DNA of 53,045 nt, from NCBI GenBank assembly GCA_038329845.1, contig JBBQNJ010000027.1, positions 1 through 53,045 on the forward strand. The letters are read 5' to 3'. A model generated the notes under the pieces. That model worked only from the letters and a program-made list of their open reading frames with translations, searched no databases and was not told the origin of the DNA. This DNA is from JBBQNJ01 sp038329845. Lineage in GTDB: Bacteria > Planctomycetota > Phycisphaerae > Tepidisphaerales > Tepidisphaeraceae. Shown one piece after another: positions 32,547 through 40,843 of the stretch; the first letter of the stretch is position 1; every line of letters starts with the position of its first letter. The translations under genes and the position numbers were made by a program.

Positions 32547-33944
32547 ATGAAAGTGGTGTTGGCGCCGGATAAGTTCAAGGGATCGCTGTCGGCCGGGGAG
32601 GTTTGTGCGGCGATGGCCGAGGGGATCGCGCAGGCGGGGGGCGCGATCGAGGTCGATTCGTGTCCGATGGCCGATGGGGGCGAAGGAACGGTCGGCGCGT
32701 TGGTGGGGGCCACGGGAGGCCGGATCGAGATCCGGACGGTGACCGGTCCGCTGGTGGGGATGCGCGTCGAGGCACCGATCGGTTGGCTGGGAGATGGGAC
32801 GACGGCGGTGATCGAGATGGCCAGCGCCTCGGGGCTGGCGCTGCTCAAGCCCGACCAGCGCAACCCGATGCGGACGACGACCTACGGGACCGGGGAGCTG
32901 CTGCGATACGCGATGGATCGTGGGGCGCGGCGGATCATCCTGGGGATTGGCGGCAGCGCGACGGTGGATGGGGGGTTGGGTTGCCTTCAGGGGTTCGGCG
33001 GACAAATCGCGCTGGAAAACGGCAAGACCTACGGTCCGGGGGATCGCAAATTGTGCGGCGGGGATGTGGGACACGTGCTGTCGATCGAGGGGAGTTTTGC
33101 GCCGGGAGCATTGACATCGCCGCGTGCGGGCGGGGGCCGGGGAGGGCGCGGGAGGGCGGGTGAAAGCGATCCGGCGCTGGCGTCGTCGTCGCGCCCCGGG
33201 CGCGGGTGGCCGGGTGAAAACGATCCGGCGCTGGGAGCGTCGCCATCGCGCCCCGGGCGCGGGCGGCCGAGTGAAGGCGATCCGGCACCGGGAGCGTCAT
33301 CGTCGCGCCCCGGGCGCGGGCGGCCGGGTGAAAGCGATTCATCGACGGGGCAACTGGCGACGGTGAATTCGAACGGCGCGGTGGAGATCATCGTCGCGTG
33401 CGATGTGGGGAATGTGTTGTTCGGTCCGGACGGGGCAGCGCCGATCTTCGGGCCGCAGAAAGGGGCCACGCCCGAGCAGGTTCAACGGCTGGATCGAGCG
33501 CTGCGCAAGCTCGCCGAGCGCAGCGGCAAGCGGGAAATGGCCGATGCGCCCGGCGCCGGGGCGGCGGGGGGGCTGGGATTCGGGTTGATGGCGTTTTTCG
33601 GCGCCCAGTTGCGATCCGGGATCGACATCGTGACCGAGGCCGCGGGGTTGGCCGGGCGTTTGAAGGGTGCGGACCTGGCATTGACCGGCGAGGGTCAACT
33701 GGACGCGCAGTCGGCGGCGGGGAAGGTCGTCAGCGGCGTGAGCCGCGCCTGTGCCGCGGCCAACGTGCCCTGCGTGGGGATCGGCGGTGCGATCGGTCCC
33801 GGCGCCGAGCGATTGCGAGCGATGGGTCTGACGGCATGGTTCGCCATCGTCGATCGCCCGATGAATCTGGACCAGGCGATCGCCGACGCCCACCGGCTCA
33901 TCGCCGACACGACGGAGAACGTGGTTCGCGTGGCGCTGCGATAA
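32547..33944 (+). CDS. Glycerate 2-kinase (GlxK/GarK family) with repeat insertion
   Basis: Phosphorylates D-glycerate to 2-phosphoglycerate. Family motifs are intact: MKVVLAPDKFKGSLSA at the N-terminus, CPMADGGEGTVGAL, IEMASASGLAL, ILGIGGSATVDGGLG, VACDVGNVLFGPDGAAPIFG, PGAGAAGGLGFGL and LTGEGQLDAQSA. The total is 465 residues, but residues about 196-272 are tandem Ser/Arg/Pro/Gly repeats at a position where relatives have only a short linker. Without them the length is about 390, normal for the family, and both catalytic halves are complete. It starts six bases after the esterase gene. The product would feed lower glycolysis together with gpmI, which converts 2- and 3-phosphoglycerate. Confidence 0.92.
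   Translation: MKVVLAPDKFKGSLSAGEVCAAMAEGIAQAGGAIEVDSCPMADGGEGTVGALVGATGGRIEIRTVTGPLVGMRVEAPIGWLGDGTTAVIEMASASGLALLKPDQRNPMRTTTYGTGELLRYAMDRGARRIILGIGGSATVDGGLGCLQGFGGQIALENGKTYGPGDRKLCGGDVGHVLSIEGSFAPGALTSPRAGGGRGGRGRAGESDPALASSSRPGRGWPGENDPALGASPSRPGRGRPSEGDPAPGASSSRPGRGRPGESDSSTGQLATVNSNGAVEIIVACDVGNVLFGPDGAAPIFGPQKGATPEQVQRLDRALRKLAERSGKREMADAPGAGAAGGLGFGLMAFFGAQLRSGIDIVTEAAGLAGRLKGADLALTGEGQLDAQSAAGKVVSGVSRACAAANVPCVGIGGAIGPGAERLRAMGLTAWFAIVDRPMNLDQAIADAHRLIADTTENVVRVALR
33132..33350 (+). repeat. 57-bp tandem repeats inside glycerate kinase
   Basis: TCGCGCCCCGGGCGCGGG begins units at 33189, 33246 and 33303, exactly 57 bases apart, with a diverged copy before them. Each unit reads SRPGRG(R/W)P(G/S)E(N/G/S)DPA(L/P)GAS-like, 19 residues, in frame. 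Confidence 0.9.
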
Positions 33945-34354
33945 GCGTGCGATCCCAGTAGTGGCGACCACTCCCACTTCGCCCATGCGGCAAAGAGCAC
34001 GCTGACGAGGGCGATCAATACGCAGAGAGAGTTGCCACCAACGTTACCCAAGTCATAGCCGATGAGATCGAGTGATTCGCGGCGCTGGGATAAGGGGACA
34101 CTAGATAATATGGCGGCGTAACAATGTCCAGTGTCCCCTGATACCTTCCAAACAACAACGCTCGCCAAGACCTCACGGCTGACCCCATGTACCCGACCCC
34201 TTTCTACTTTATGAACGAATGGGCGGGAGACGCGCAACGGACTTCTGTACGATCTCACCGCGCCGGGGAAATCAGCAGCCCGGTAAAATAGAAATGGGGA
34301 TGCAACCCGACGGCTGCATCCCCAGAAAATCCTCGCGCCGATGATCAAGCTGCT
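33945..34354. other. Intergenic stretch between glycerate kinase and the PEP-CTERM gene
   Basis: About 410 bases. A minus-strand hydrophobic reading (VLIALVSVLFAAWAKW, near 33990-34040) could be a decayed membrane segment but has no start or family. The only clear element is the inverted GGGGACACT pair described separately. No terminator with a T-run was found. Confidence 0.4.
34094..34138. repeat. Inverted GGGGACACT/AGTGTCCCC pair
   Basis: GGGGACACT (34094-34102) and AGTGTCCCC (34130-34138) are perfect inverted copies with a 27-base centre. The design resembles REP-like palindromes elsewhere in the window. Confidence 0.55.
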
Positions 34355-34459
34355 TTATGCGAAGAGCTTCCTCATCCGTCGTCGAGCGAGCGGCAGCACC
34401 GCCAGTCCGCTCAGCCCCATCCACGCCGGTGCGGGCAACGGAATTGGCGGCGCAGTCGT
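34355..34459 (-). pseudogene. PEP-CTERM sorting tail cut off by an in-frame TAG
   Basis: Directly after the TAG of the upstream reading frame, in the same frame, the sequence reads 34 codons containing PLPAPAWMGL, a hydrophobic run SGLAVLPLA and RRRMRK, then a TAA. This is the layout of a C-terminal PEP-CTERM-type anchor: Pro motif, membrane helix and basic end. It would be translated only by readthrough or if the TAG is a recent mutation or base-call error. Confidence 0.65.
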
Positions 34460-34996
34460 CTACGAGCGGGTCAGTTCGAAGTTGCCCTCGGGGGTGCCAT
34501 ACAAGCGAGAAACGCCAAAGAGGTATGTATTTCCCAAAAACTCGGGGGTAAAGAATCCAACCAATCGATCTGGGGCACCGTCCAGGCCCGGCGTAAACGT
34601 CGCCGTGACATGACTAATAAGCGCGGTAATCGAAGGATAACCGGCGGCGTAGTACTCGACATCCCAAGCTAACCCGCTTTCGGTAGCGGAGACATCAAAC
34701 GGGCGATCTTGAAGGGGCTGACCGGGTTCCGGGTCTCCCGGTTCCGCCGTTATATCCTGCTCCTTGAGGCTTAGACCGTCGGGCCCCTCCGTAAAGATCC
34801 ACCGCTGCTGGTATGGCGTATCCCATCCTGGATAGGTATAAGTGCGGGGCACGGTCAGGCCGGATTTTTGCCAGACGGCGGTGTTCTGAAACGTGCCTTC
34901 CCAGATGCCTGCGAGCGTAAAGTCGCCCGCGAACGTGATGTTCGCGCACAACACGACCACCGCGACCAACGCGGCGAGTTTAGTTCCGTACCTCAT
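34460..34996 (-). CDS. Secreted protein, PEP-CTERM type, lacking its anchor
   Basis: A 178-residue protein with a Sec signal peptide (RYGTKLAALVAVVVLCANITFAG, cut near TFA/GD). The mature part is beta-rich (FTLAGIWEGTFQNTAVW, RWIFTEGPDG, ATFTPGLDGAPDRLVGFF, YLFGVSRLYGTPEGNFEL) and has no recognised family. PEP-CTERM proteins are exported and then handled by an exosortase at the C-terminal tail. Here that tail is separated by a TAG codon, so the product should be released as a free periplasmic or secreted protein. The ATG at 34996 has GGAG ten bases upstream; a GTG two codons earlier is an alternative. No exosortase gene is in the window. Confidence 0.7.
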   Translation of the reverse strand: MRYGTKLAALVAVVVLCANITFAGDFTLAGIWEGTFQNTAVWQKSGLTVPRTYTYPGWDTPYQQRWIFTEGPDGLSLKEQDITAEPGDPEPGQPLQDRPFDVSATESGLAWDVEYYAAGYPSITALISHVTATFTPGLDGAPDRLVGFFTPEFLGNTYLFGVSRLYGTPEGNFELTRS

Positions 34997-35002
34997 TGCC
35001 AC

Positions 35003-35633
35003 TGTGCTCCTTTGCCGTTGTGATGCATGAAAGCGAGTGGTGTCCCAACGGCCAAGGACATGCCCGCTGAATTGGCCGGGCCCACGCCCCGGTCAGTTCC
35101 CGCACGCGCGGGAGGTTGAATTTGAATGATGTTAAATTTCGATGAGTGCGTGCTGGTTTCGCCCGAAGCGGCGGCGATGGAGGATGATGAGGCAGGGATG
35201 GGCGCGGAGTCGCCATTACGGGCGACATCGCTTCCCGATGCGCGTTCGACCAGAACTGCAACAAAAGCCAGTGCGATTAAATCAGAGCGCGGAAGTACGC
35301 GGCTGGCGGCGCATTCCCTTAGTCCTTCCCACAACCTGCACATGACCGGCAAACGGGAAATCCCCTTTGCCTGAAGTGAACGCGGAATGGTGTATCAAAC
35401 GAAACGGACACAACCAACCCGCCGAGTCGTCCGGAAACGACTCAAAGGACCAGTATATCCGAACGAGTGGGGGCTGCCAAGAAGAAAATTAAAAATTGTG
35501 AATTGAGAATGCGGAATTGATTTCAGGAGATGCGGTCCGACGCAGCCAGCGCGGTTCCTGTGAGATGAGGCAGAAAGCCCCGCTTACTTCGTGCTCAATT
35601 CGCCCCTCCGTGCCTTTCCCCCCTGTCCCTTCT
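35003..35633. other. Long intergenic stretch
   Basis: About 630 bases between the PEP-CTERM gene (leftward) and the end of gpmI. Short ORFs on both strands have no protein-like conservation; one minus-strand reading contains LIALAFVAVLVERAS, probably chance. An AT-rich patch at 35480-35520 has AATTGTGAATTGAG, related to the thrC-end repeat. The promoter of the PEP-CTERM gene should lie at its left end. Confidence 0.4.
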
Positions 35634-37274
35634 TCACCCTATCAAACTCCGCCCGTTCATTTCCGCCGGGACATCGAGGCCGAGCATTTGCAACGCGGTG
35701 GGCGCTATGTCGGCCAGGCGGCCGCCTTCGCGCAGGCGGTTGCCCTTGAAGCGGTCATCGACCACGATCAGTTCGACATCGTACGTTGTATGGGCCGTGT
35801 GCGGACCGCCGGTTGCCGGGTCGATCATCTGTTCGCAGTTGCCGTGGTCGGCCAGCACCAGGGCCGCGCCGTTATGGCGCTGGGTAGCTTCGAGAATCCG
35901 TCCAACGCACACATCGACATGTTCGACGGCCTTGATCGCCGCCGACAGCACGCCGGTGTGGCCCACCATGTCGCCGTTGGCAAAGTTCACCACGATCAAG
36001 TCGGTCTGATCGGCGTTGATGCGATTGACCACTGCGTCGCACACGCCATAGGCGCTCATTTCCGGCTGCTGGTCGTAGGTCTTCAGCGGCGTGCCATCGG
36101 GAAGGAATTTCGGCGAGGGAATGATCTGGCGCTCCTCCCCGGGAAACGGCTCCTCACGGTAGTCGTTGAAGAAGAACGTGACGTGAGGGAACTTTTCCGT
36201 CTCGGCCGAGCGGAACTGCCGCAGCCCCAGTTTCGAGACGTAATCCCCGAGGATATTCACCATTTTCGGCGGCTTGGGAAACGCCACCGTCACCGGCAGG
36301 CCCTGCTCGTAGGCGGTCATGGTCACATAGACCAGGTCGGCGATTTTCGGCCCGCGCTCGAAGCCCTGGCGGATGGTGGACCCATCCTTGTTCTTCTGAT
36401 CGAACGGGAACGTTTCGTACACGAACGCCTTGGTCAATTCGCGTGGGCGGTCGCCGCGATAATTGTAGAAAATGACCGAATCGCCGGCGGAGATCACCGC
36501 GATCGGCTCGGCGCTGCCCGGGCGGGTGATTACGCTGGGAGTGATGAACTCATCGCCGGAAAGGTTGCTCGAGGGGGGATTGTCGTAGTAGTGCTTCACC
36601 GCCGCCTCGGCCGAGGCGAACTTGGCCCCCTGTCCGCCGGCCAGCGCCGCGTAGGCCTTTTCGACCCGGTCCCAGCGATTGTCGCGGTCCATCGCCCAGT
36701 AGCGCCCCGTCACCGACGCAACCTTCCCCACCCCGATTTCCTTCATCTTCGCTTCGATCTGCTGGAGATAGCCCAGTCCCGATTTCGGCGAAGTATCGCG
36801 CCCGTCGGTGAACGCATGGAGATAGACGCGATCCAGCCCGCGCTTCTTCGCCAACGCCAGGCACGCGTACAAATGCTCGAGCAGCCCATGCACGCCAGCG
36901 TCGGAAACGATCCCCATCAGATGCAGCGCCGACCGCTTTTCCAAGGCGTTGCTCACCGCCTCGTTCAAGGCCGTGTTGGCGAAAATCTCGCCGTTGCGGC
37001 ATTGCTTGGTGATCGCCACCGACTCCTGATCGACGATCCGACCGGCGCCGATATTCTGATGCCCGACTTCGGAGTTGCCCATAGTGCCCTCGGGCAGCCC
37101 CACGTCGAAGCCGGACGTCTTGATCAGCACATGCGGATACTCGCGCATGAGCCGGTCATCCACCGGATGCTTGCCCAGAAACACCGCGTTGGCATTGTTC
37201 CATTTAGGATAAGGGTTGGATCCCCACCCGTCGCGAATGATGATCACCAAGGGCCGTTTTGCGAGACGAACCAC
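35634..37274 (-). CDS. gpmI: 2,3-bisphosphoglycerate-independent phosphoglycerate mutase
   Basis: Glycolytic enzyme interconverting 3- and 2-phosphoglycerate, with two Mn ions. 546 residues, slightly above the usual 510-520. The alkaline-phosphatase-like metal site starts with IIRDGWG. The phosphoserine nucleophile is S68 in TMGNSEVGHQNIGAGR. SDAGVHGLLEHL, FTDGRDTSP, VTGRYWAMDRDNRWDR, FYNYRGDRPREL, NFANGDMVGHTG and LADHGNCEQM are all intact. The start is GTG; the ribosome site is weak (AAGAAAGTGAG). The neighbour downstream on the same strand order is unrelated, so it is probably monocistronic. Confidence 0.95.
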   Translation of the reverse strand: MVRLAKRPLVIIIRDGWGSNPYPKWNNANAVFLGKHPVDDRLMREYPHVLIKTSGFDVGLPEGTMGNSEVGHQNIGAGRIVDQESVAITKQCRNGEIFANTALNEAVSNALEKRSALHLMGIVSDAGVHGLLEHLYACLALAKKRGLDRVYLHAFTDGRDTSPKSGLGYLQQIEAKMKEIGVGKVASVTGRYWAMDRDNRWDRVEKAYAALAGGQGAKFASAEAAVKHYYDNPPSSNLSGDEFITPSVITRPGSAEPIAVISAGDSVIFYNYRGDRPRELTKAFVYETFPFDQKNKDGSTIRQGFERGPKIADLVYVTMTAYEQGLPVTVAFPKPPKMVNILGDYVSKLGLRQFRSAETEKFPHVTFFFNDYREEPFPGEERQIIPSPKFLPDGTPLKTYDQQPEMSAYGVCDAVVNRINADQTDLIVVNFANGDMVGHTGVLSAAIKAVEHVDVCVGRILEATQRHNGAALVLADHGNCEQMIDPATGGPHTAHTTYDVELIVVDDRFKGNRLREGGRLADIAPTALQMLGLDVPAEMNGRSLIG

Positions 37275-37421
37275 GAAAAACTCACTTTCTTGTTAGTGGC
37301 CTTGAGCTTCTCAAGGCATCTTATCCGCCGCCGCCCGCGCGACAACGGGATGCGGGAAATAGCCAGGGAGAAAATGACTTCTGGGCGAATGGGGCAGTCG
37401 CCCGGTGAAATCGACACTCGA

Positions 37422-38462
37422 TTAGTCGATCGATCGCATCACTGGCAGTTCCCTGGCCCCGTCGTCGCCTTGGGTGTCGGCTCGAACGCGGCCTGTGCGT
37501 CGCGACCGGCGTGAATAGCCACGCTGGCGGGCGAGGTAAAGCAGTTCTTCGGTGATCTTGCGATGACGGCCCATCATGTCGGCCAGCAGCGCCAGCACGC
37601 CCATCAGCAGAGCCACGATGATCAGCATTCCGCTGACAACGATCAAACTGCTGAACGGGCTGGTGCGATGGTGGACCAGATACCAACCCAGCACGAACGC
37701 CCCCATCGCGGCACCGAACAGACCGAATAGCAGCCCGATTTTCCCGAAGAACTTCAACGGCTGGATGTCGCGCATGGCCCGCAGGATGATCGGAAGGGTT
37801 CCGACGGCGTATCGCCAGACGCTGGGGCAAACCCGGCTTTGGCCGTATTCGCGCTCGCCCCGAACCGCCAGGGGCACTTCGACGATCCGCACTCCCTTGG
37901 CCACCAGGTCGATGAACGTCTCCTGGGTGTAGGTGAATCGCCCGAACAGCGTGAGCCGGCAGGCCGCGTCGCGGCTGAACGCGCGGAACCCGCAGGAGAC
38001 ATCGGTGAAGCACGTTCCCTCGCAGATGAGGTTGATCATCCGCGTGACCAGGCGATTGCCCCAGTATTTGACGGCGGGCATGTCGCGGCGGCGGCGTCGA
38101 TCGGCGAAGCGCGTGCAGGTGACGAAATCGGCGCGATCCTCGAGAATCGGCGCGATCAATGCCGGGATATCCGCCGGATCGAACTGCCCGTCGCCGTCGA
38201 TGTTGACGATCACGTCGGCCCCGCGGCGAAGCGCCTTCTCCAGCCCGGTGCGAAAAACGACCCCGAGTCCCCGGCGGCCCGTCAAGCTGATGACCGTCGC
38301 CCCGGCGGCCTCGGCCTCGATCGCCGTCGAATCGCTCGAGCCGTCGTCCAGCACGATCACCTTGATGTCGTCGATCCCGGCAATCCTTCGCGGAACCCCG
38401 CGCACCACCCGGGCGATGGTCGCCTGCTCGTTCAGCGCGGGGATGATAACGATGAGCTTCAT
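37422..38462 (-). CDS. Family 2 glycosyltransferase (dolichol-phosphate mannosyltransferase-like) with C-terminal membrane helices
   Basis: A 346-residue enzyme expected to transfer a sugar from a nucleotide donor to a polyprenyl phosphate on the cytoplasmic face of the membrane. The GT-A domain shows LIVIIPALNEQATIARVV, LDDGSSDST, the metal site NIDGDGQFDP and SCGFRAFSRDAA. Two hydrophobic helices follow (FGLFGAAMGAFVLGWYLV and VSGMLIIVALLMGVLALLA), then a basic tail. The start was set at MKLIVIIPALNEQ; the 34-codon extension upstream is low quality. It is divergent from the ECF sigma gene. The acceptor and sugar are unknown; a link to cell-envelope glycan is likely. Confidence 0.9.
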   Translation of the reverse strand: MKLIVIIPALNEQATIARVVRGVPRRIAGIDDIKVIVLDDGSSDSTAIEAEAAGATVISLTGRRGLGVVFRTGLEKALRRGADVIVNIDGDGQFDPADIPALIAPILEDRADFVTCTRFADRRRRRDMPAVKYWGNRLVTRMINLICEGTCFTDVSCGFRAFSRDAACRLTLFGRFTYTQETFIDLVAKGVRIVEVPLAVRGEREYGQSRVCPSVWRYAVGTLPIILRAMRDIQPLKFFGKIGLLFGLFGAAMGAFVLGWYLVHHRTSPFSSLIVVSGMLIIVALLMGVLALLADMMGRHRKITEELLYLARQRGYSRRSRRTGRVRADTQGDDGARELPVMRSID

Positions 38463-38616
38463 AACTTGTTTGGGGCGGTACTTGCCGGTTGGGATTGTAC
38501 CTGTTGGCGCCTCTGCCGACGAACCGGGGAAAATTTCGGGGAAGTTTTCGGCGCGCCTCGGCAACGATACGGGTATAAACGGCGCCGTGTCGCGTCATGA
38601 CGAGGGCGCAATCACG

Positions 38617-39168
38617 GTGGGCAACGACAGCGACATCGACCTGTTGCGACGGATCGGGCGAGGCGACGCAGAGGCGTTCGCGCGGCTGGTGGCGGACCAT
38701 GCGCGCTACCTCTATGGCGTGGCCCATGGCTTGGTCGGGCGCGGGCCGGACGCTGAGGATCTGGTCCAAGAGACGTTCCTTGCGGTGCTGAAAAGCCGTT
38801 TTCGTGGCGAATCGTCGCTGCGAACCTGGCTGGTGGCGATCCTCGTGCGACAGGCCGCGATGATGCGGCGGACGCGAAGCCGCCGATTGTCCCCGCTGTC
38901 GCTGGATGGCGCTGCCGGGTCGATCGAGCCGGTCGAGCCGTCGCATGAATCGGCGACTGATGCACGGCTGGACCTGGCGAGTCTGCTCGCCGGACTGTCG
39001 CTCGAGCATCGCGCGGTGCTGATGCTCCGCGAGATCGAGGGCCTGAGTTACGACCAGATCGCCGAGGCGCTGGATCTCCCGCGCGGGACGGTCGAATCGA
39101 GATTGCACCGCGCCCGCCGTGAACTAAGGGACCGCGCGGGGCAAAGTGAGCGGATGGAACGGCCATGA
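38617..39168 (+). CDS. ECF-type RNA polymerase sigma factor
   Basis: A 183-residue sigma-70 family factor with only regions 2 and 4. Region 2 reads DAEAFARLVADHARYLYGVAH through DAEDLVQETFLAVLKS. Region 4 reads LSLEHRAVLMLREIEGLSYDQIAEAL through RGTVESRLHRARREL. The GTG at 38617 has GAGGG eleven bases upstream; an earlier in-frame GTG (38587) lacks a site. The stop overlaps the start of the zinc anti-sigma gene (ATGA), so the pair is translationally coupled, and the downstream genes suggest an envelope-stress or secretion regulon. The target promoters are not identifiable here. Confidence 0.9.
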   Translation: MGNDSDIDLLRRIGRGDAEAFARLVADHARYLYGVAHGLVGRGPDAEDLVQETFLAVLKSRFRGESSLRTWLVAILVRQAAMMRRTRSRRLSPLSLDGAAGSIEPVEPSHESATDARLDLASLLAGLSLEHRAVLMLREIEGLSYDQIAEALDLPRGTVESRLHRARRELRDRAGQSERMERP

Positions 39169-39620
39169 ATTGCGTTTTTGCCGACAAGGTCGAAGCGTAC
39201 CGCGACAATGAACTGTCGCCCGAACAGCGGGCGGCGTTCGCGCGGCACCTCGGCCAGTGCGCCGACTGCGCCCGCGAGATCGAGGCATTCGACGCGTTGT
39301 CGCAACGGCTGCGGGCGACGCCGCGGGCGGCGATGCCGGACGACTTGGTCGAACGGATCATCGAGCGGCATCAAGAGCGCGGCGAGCGCGGACTTCGCCG
39401 GATCACCGGGTGGATGTCGGCGGCGGCGGCGGGGGTGCTGGTCGCGTCACTGGTGGGCTGGCCGAGGGAATCCCCGGGCATCGCGGCCGGTTCGGTCGAG
39501 AAGGTGAAAAACTGGGAACTGGTGGCGACTAATCCATCGGCCCCGATTGCGGCCGAGCCGCAGAACGAGCTGGTACAGGTGGCCCAGTGGATGGCCGATG
39601 GCCTGATGTCTGAGCGGTGA
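39165..39620 (+). CDS. Zinc-binding anti-sigma factor
   Basis: A 151-residue membrane-anchored partner of the sigma factor. The N-terminal ZAS motif is HLGQCADC with an upstream histidine/cysteine set (MNCVFADKVEAYRDNELSPEQ). It probably chelates Zn and holds the sigma factor. A single hydrophobic helix, ITGWMSAAAAGVLVASLVGW, starts at about residue 79. The periplasmic C-terminus, about 50 residues, is short and has no recognised sensor domain. It overlaps the sigma gene by four bases and is followed 12 bases later by a Spy/CpxP-like gene, which could act as its sensor or target. Confidence 0.87.
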   Translation: MNCVFADKVEAYRDNELSPEQRAAFARHLGQCADCAREIEAFDALSQRLRATPRAAMPDDLVERIIERHQERGERGLRRITGWMSAAAAGVLVASLVGWPRESPGIAAGSVEKVKNWELVATNPSAPIAAEPQNELVQVAQWMADGLMSER

Positions 39621-39632
39621 GCAACCAAGGGC

Positions 39633-40187
39633 ATGTTGACGAAACTCCTGGTCATTTTCGGATTTTGCCTGGCCTTGGCCGCGGGCGTGGCGCTGGGGCT
39701 GCGGCTGCAAATGCCGGCGGTGCATCCGGCAGCGCCGGCGACCGGGCCGAGCAGCCGCCCATCGCATCGCGGGGCTGGCTGGCTTAGCGCCGAACTAGGG
39801 CTGTCGGCGGCGCAGGAAGAACAGCTCCAGAAGATCTGGTCGGAAACCGCGCGGCGCAGCGGGCGTGAGCAGGACGAACTTCGCCGCAAGTGTCGGCGCG
39901 AGCGAGATGAGGCGATCGCGGCGTTGATCCCCCCGGCCGATCAGCCGCAATACCAGGCGGTGCTGGAGGCTTATTCGCACCGGATGAGTGAACTCGAAAC
40001 TGAAGCGCGGGCGGGATTTGACCGCGCGGTGGAGGCGACCAAGCGGATTCTTACCGATCCGCAGTTGGAAAAATACGAGCAATTGCTCAAGCGCCGGGAA
40101 GTCGAGCGCGGGGGCCGCGATCGCCGCCCATCCAGCCGCGATTCCGGCGGCTGGACGCCGCCGCCGCCGCCGGCACGAGACCCATGA
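39633..40187 (+). CDS. Periplasmic Spy/CpxP-like protein
   Basis: A 184-residue exported protein with an N-terminal hydrophobic segment LLVIFGFCLALAAGVALGL. The mature part is a helical hairpin typical of the heavy-metal resistance/Spy family: LSAELGLSAAQEEQLQKIW, RREQDELRRKCRRERDEAIAAL, then MSELETEARAGFDRAVEATK and LTDPQLEKYEQLL. The LTDPQLEKYEQLL block matches the conserved LTPEQREKFxxL of the family. E. coli Spy and CpxP act as chaperone or stress sensors (established); the same role here is inferred from its place beside an anti-sigma factor. The Pro/Arg-rich tail is low-complexity. Confidence 0.8.
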   Translation: MLTKLLVIFGFCLALAAGVALGLRLQMPAVHPAAPATGPSSRPSHRGAGWLSAELGLSAAQEEQLQKIWSETARRSGREQDELRRKCRRERDEAIAALIPPADQPQYQAVLEAYSHRMSELETEARAGFDRAVEATKRILTDPQLEKYEQLLKRREVERGGRDRRPSSRDSGGWTPPPPPARDP

Positions 40188-40195
40188 TCTGAATG

Positions 40196-40235
40196 GGCCG
40201 ATCCTCTTGTGAACGATCGGCCGGGGATATTCCCC
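40196..40235 (+). promoter_or_regulatory. Two consecutive RNA hairpins in the operon
   Basis: GGCCGATC (40196-40203) pairs with GATCGGCC (40215-40222), and GGGGA-TAT-TCCCC (40223-40235) follows at once. There is no T-run, so a terminator is unlikely. An RNA processing or stability role between the anti-sigma group and the T2SS group is possible. Confidence 0.4.
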
Positions 40236-40270
40236 ACTGAGGTTGGTGTCGCACGAAAGGAGCGAACCCC

Positions 40271-40819
40271 ATGTTGAAGAAGCAATGGATGACCGCGACG
40301 TTGATCGCCGCGTTGAGTGTGCCGACGGTGCTTCTGGCTCAGGCGGCCCCGCCGCCGGCGCCGGAGCAAACTCGCCCGGATGCCGGCCAGCGCGGCACAC
40401 GAGGCAACTTCGATCCGGCCCAGTGGCGCGAGCGGATCGCCAATGGAATCAAGGATCAGCTCGGCGCCACGGCCGAGGAATGGCAGGTGCTTCAGCCGAA
40501 GATCGAAAAGGTGATGACGGCCCAGCGCGAAACTCGCGGCGGGTTCGGCATGACCGGCGGGCGGCGCGGCGGTGGCGGCGCAGACAACACCCCGCGGACC
40601 GAACAGCCCCAGTCCGCCGTCGCCAAGGCCTCGGCCGAATTGCGAACGGCCTTGGAGAAGAAGGATACCCCGGCCGATCAGATTCAGCAGAAGCTCACGG
40701 CCCTGCGCGACGCGAGGGCCGCGGCCCGAACCGAGCTCGAGGCCGCTCAGAAGGAGCTTAAGGAGCTGCTGACGGCGCGGCAGGAAGCAGTCCTGGTTTC
40801 GATGGGAATGCTGGAGTAG
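40271..40819 (+). CDS. Secreted helical protein of unknown function
   Basis: A 182-residue exported protein. The signal peptide is KKQWMTATLIAALSVPTVLLAQ, cut after LLAQA. The mature part begins Pro/Ala/Arg-rich, then shows helices ERIANGIKDQLGATAEEWQVL and ALRDARAAARTELEAAQKEL, again similar in shape to Spy-like proteins, and a glycine-rich GGRRGGGGAD linker. It may be a second Spy-like chaperone; the family match is weaker than for its neighbour. AAAGGAG precedes the ATG. It lies between the anti-sigma group and gspE in the same direction. Confidence 0.65.
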   Translation: MLKKQWMTATLIAALSVPTVLLAQAAPPPAPEQTRPDAGQRGTRGNFDPAQWRERIANGIKDQLGATAEEWQVLQPKIEKVMTAQRETRGGFGMTGGRRGGGGADNTPRTEQPQSAVAKASAELRTALEKKDTPADQIQQKLTALRDARAAARTELEAAQKELKELLTARQEAVLVSMGMLE

Positions 40820-40843
40820 TCGCCTTGATTCGGAGCGTCTTGC

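Noticed and set aside
33695..34348. Minus-strand ORF with a hydrophobic segment between glycerate kinase and the PEP-CTERM gene
   Set aside because: Half of it is antisense to glycerate kinase, no family was recognised and no start signal was seen. At most it is a relic.
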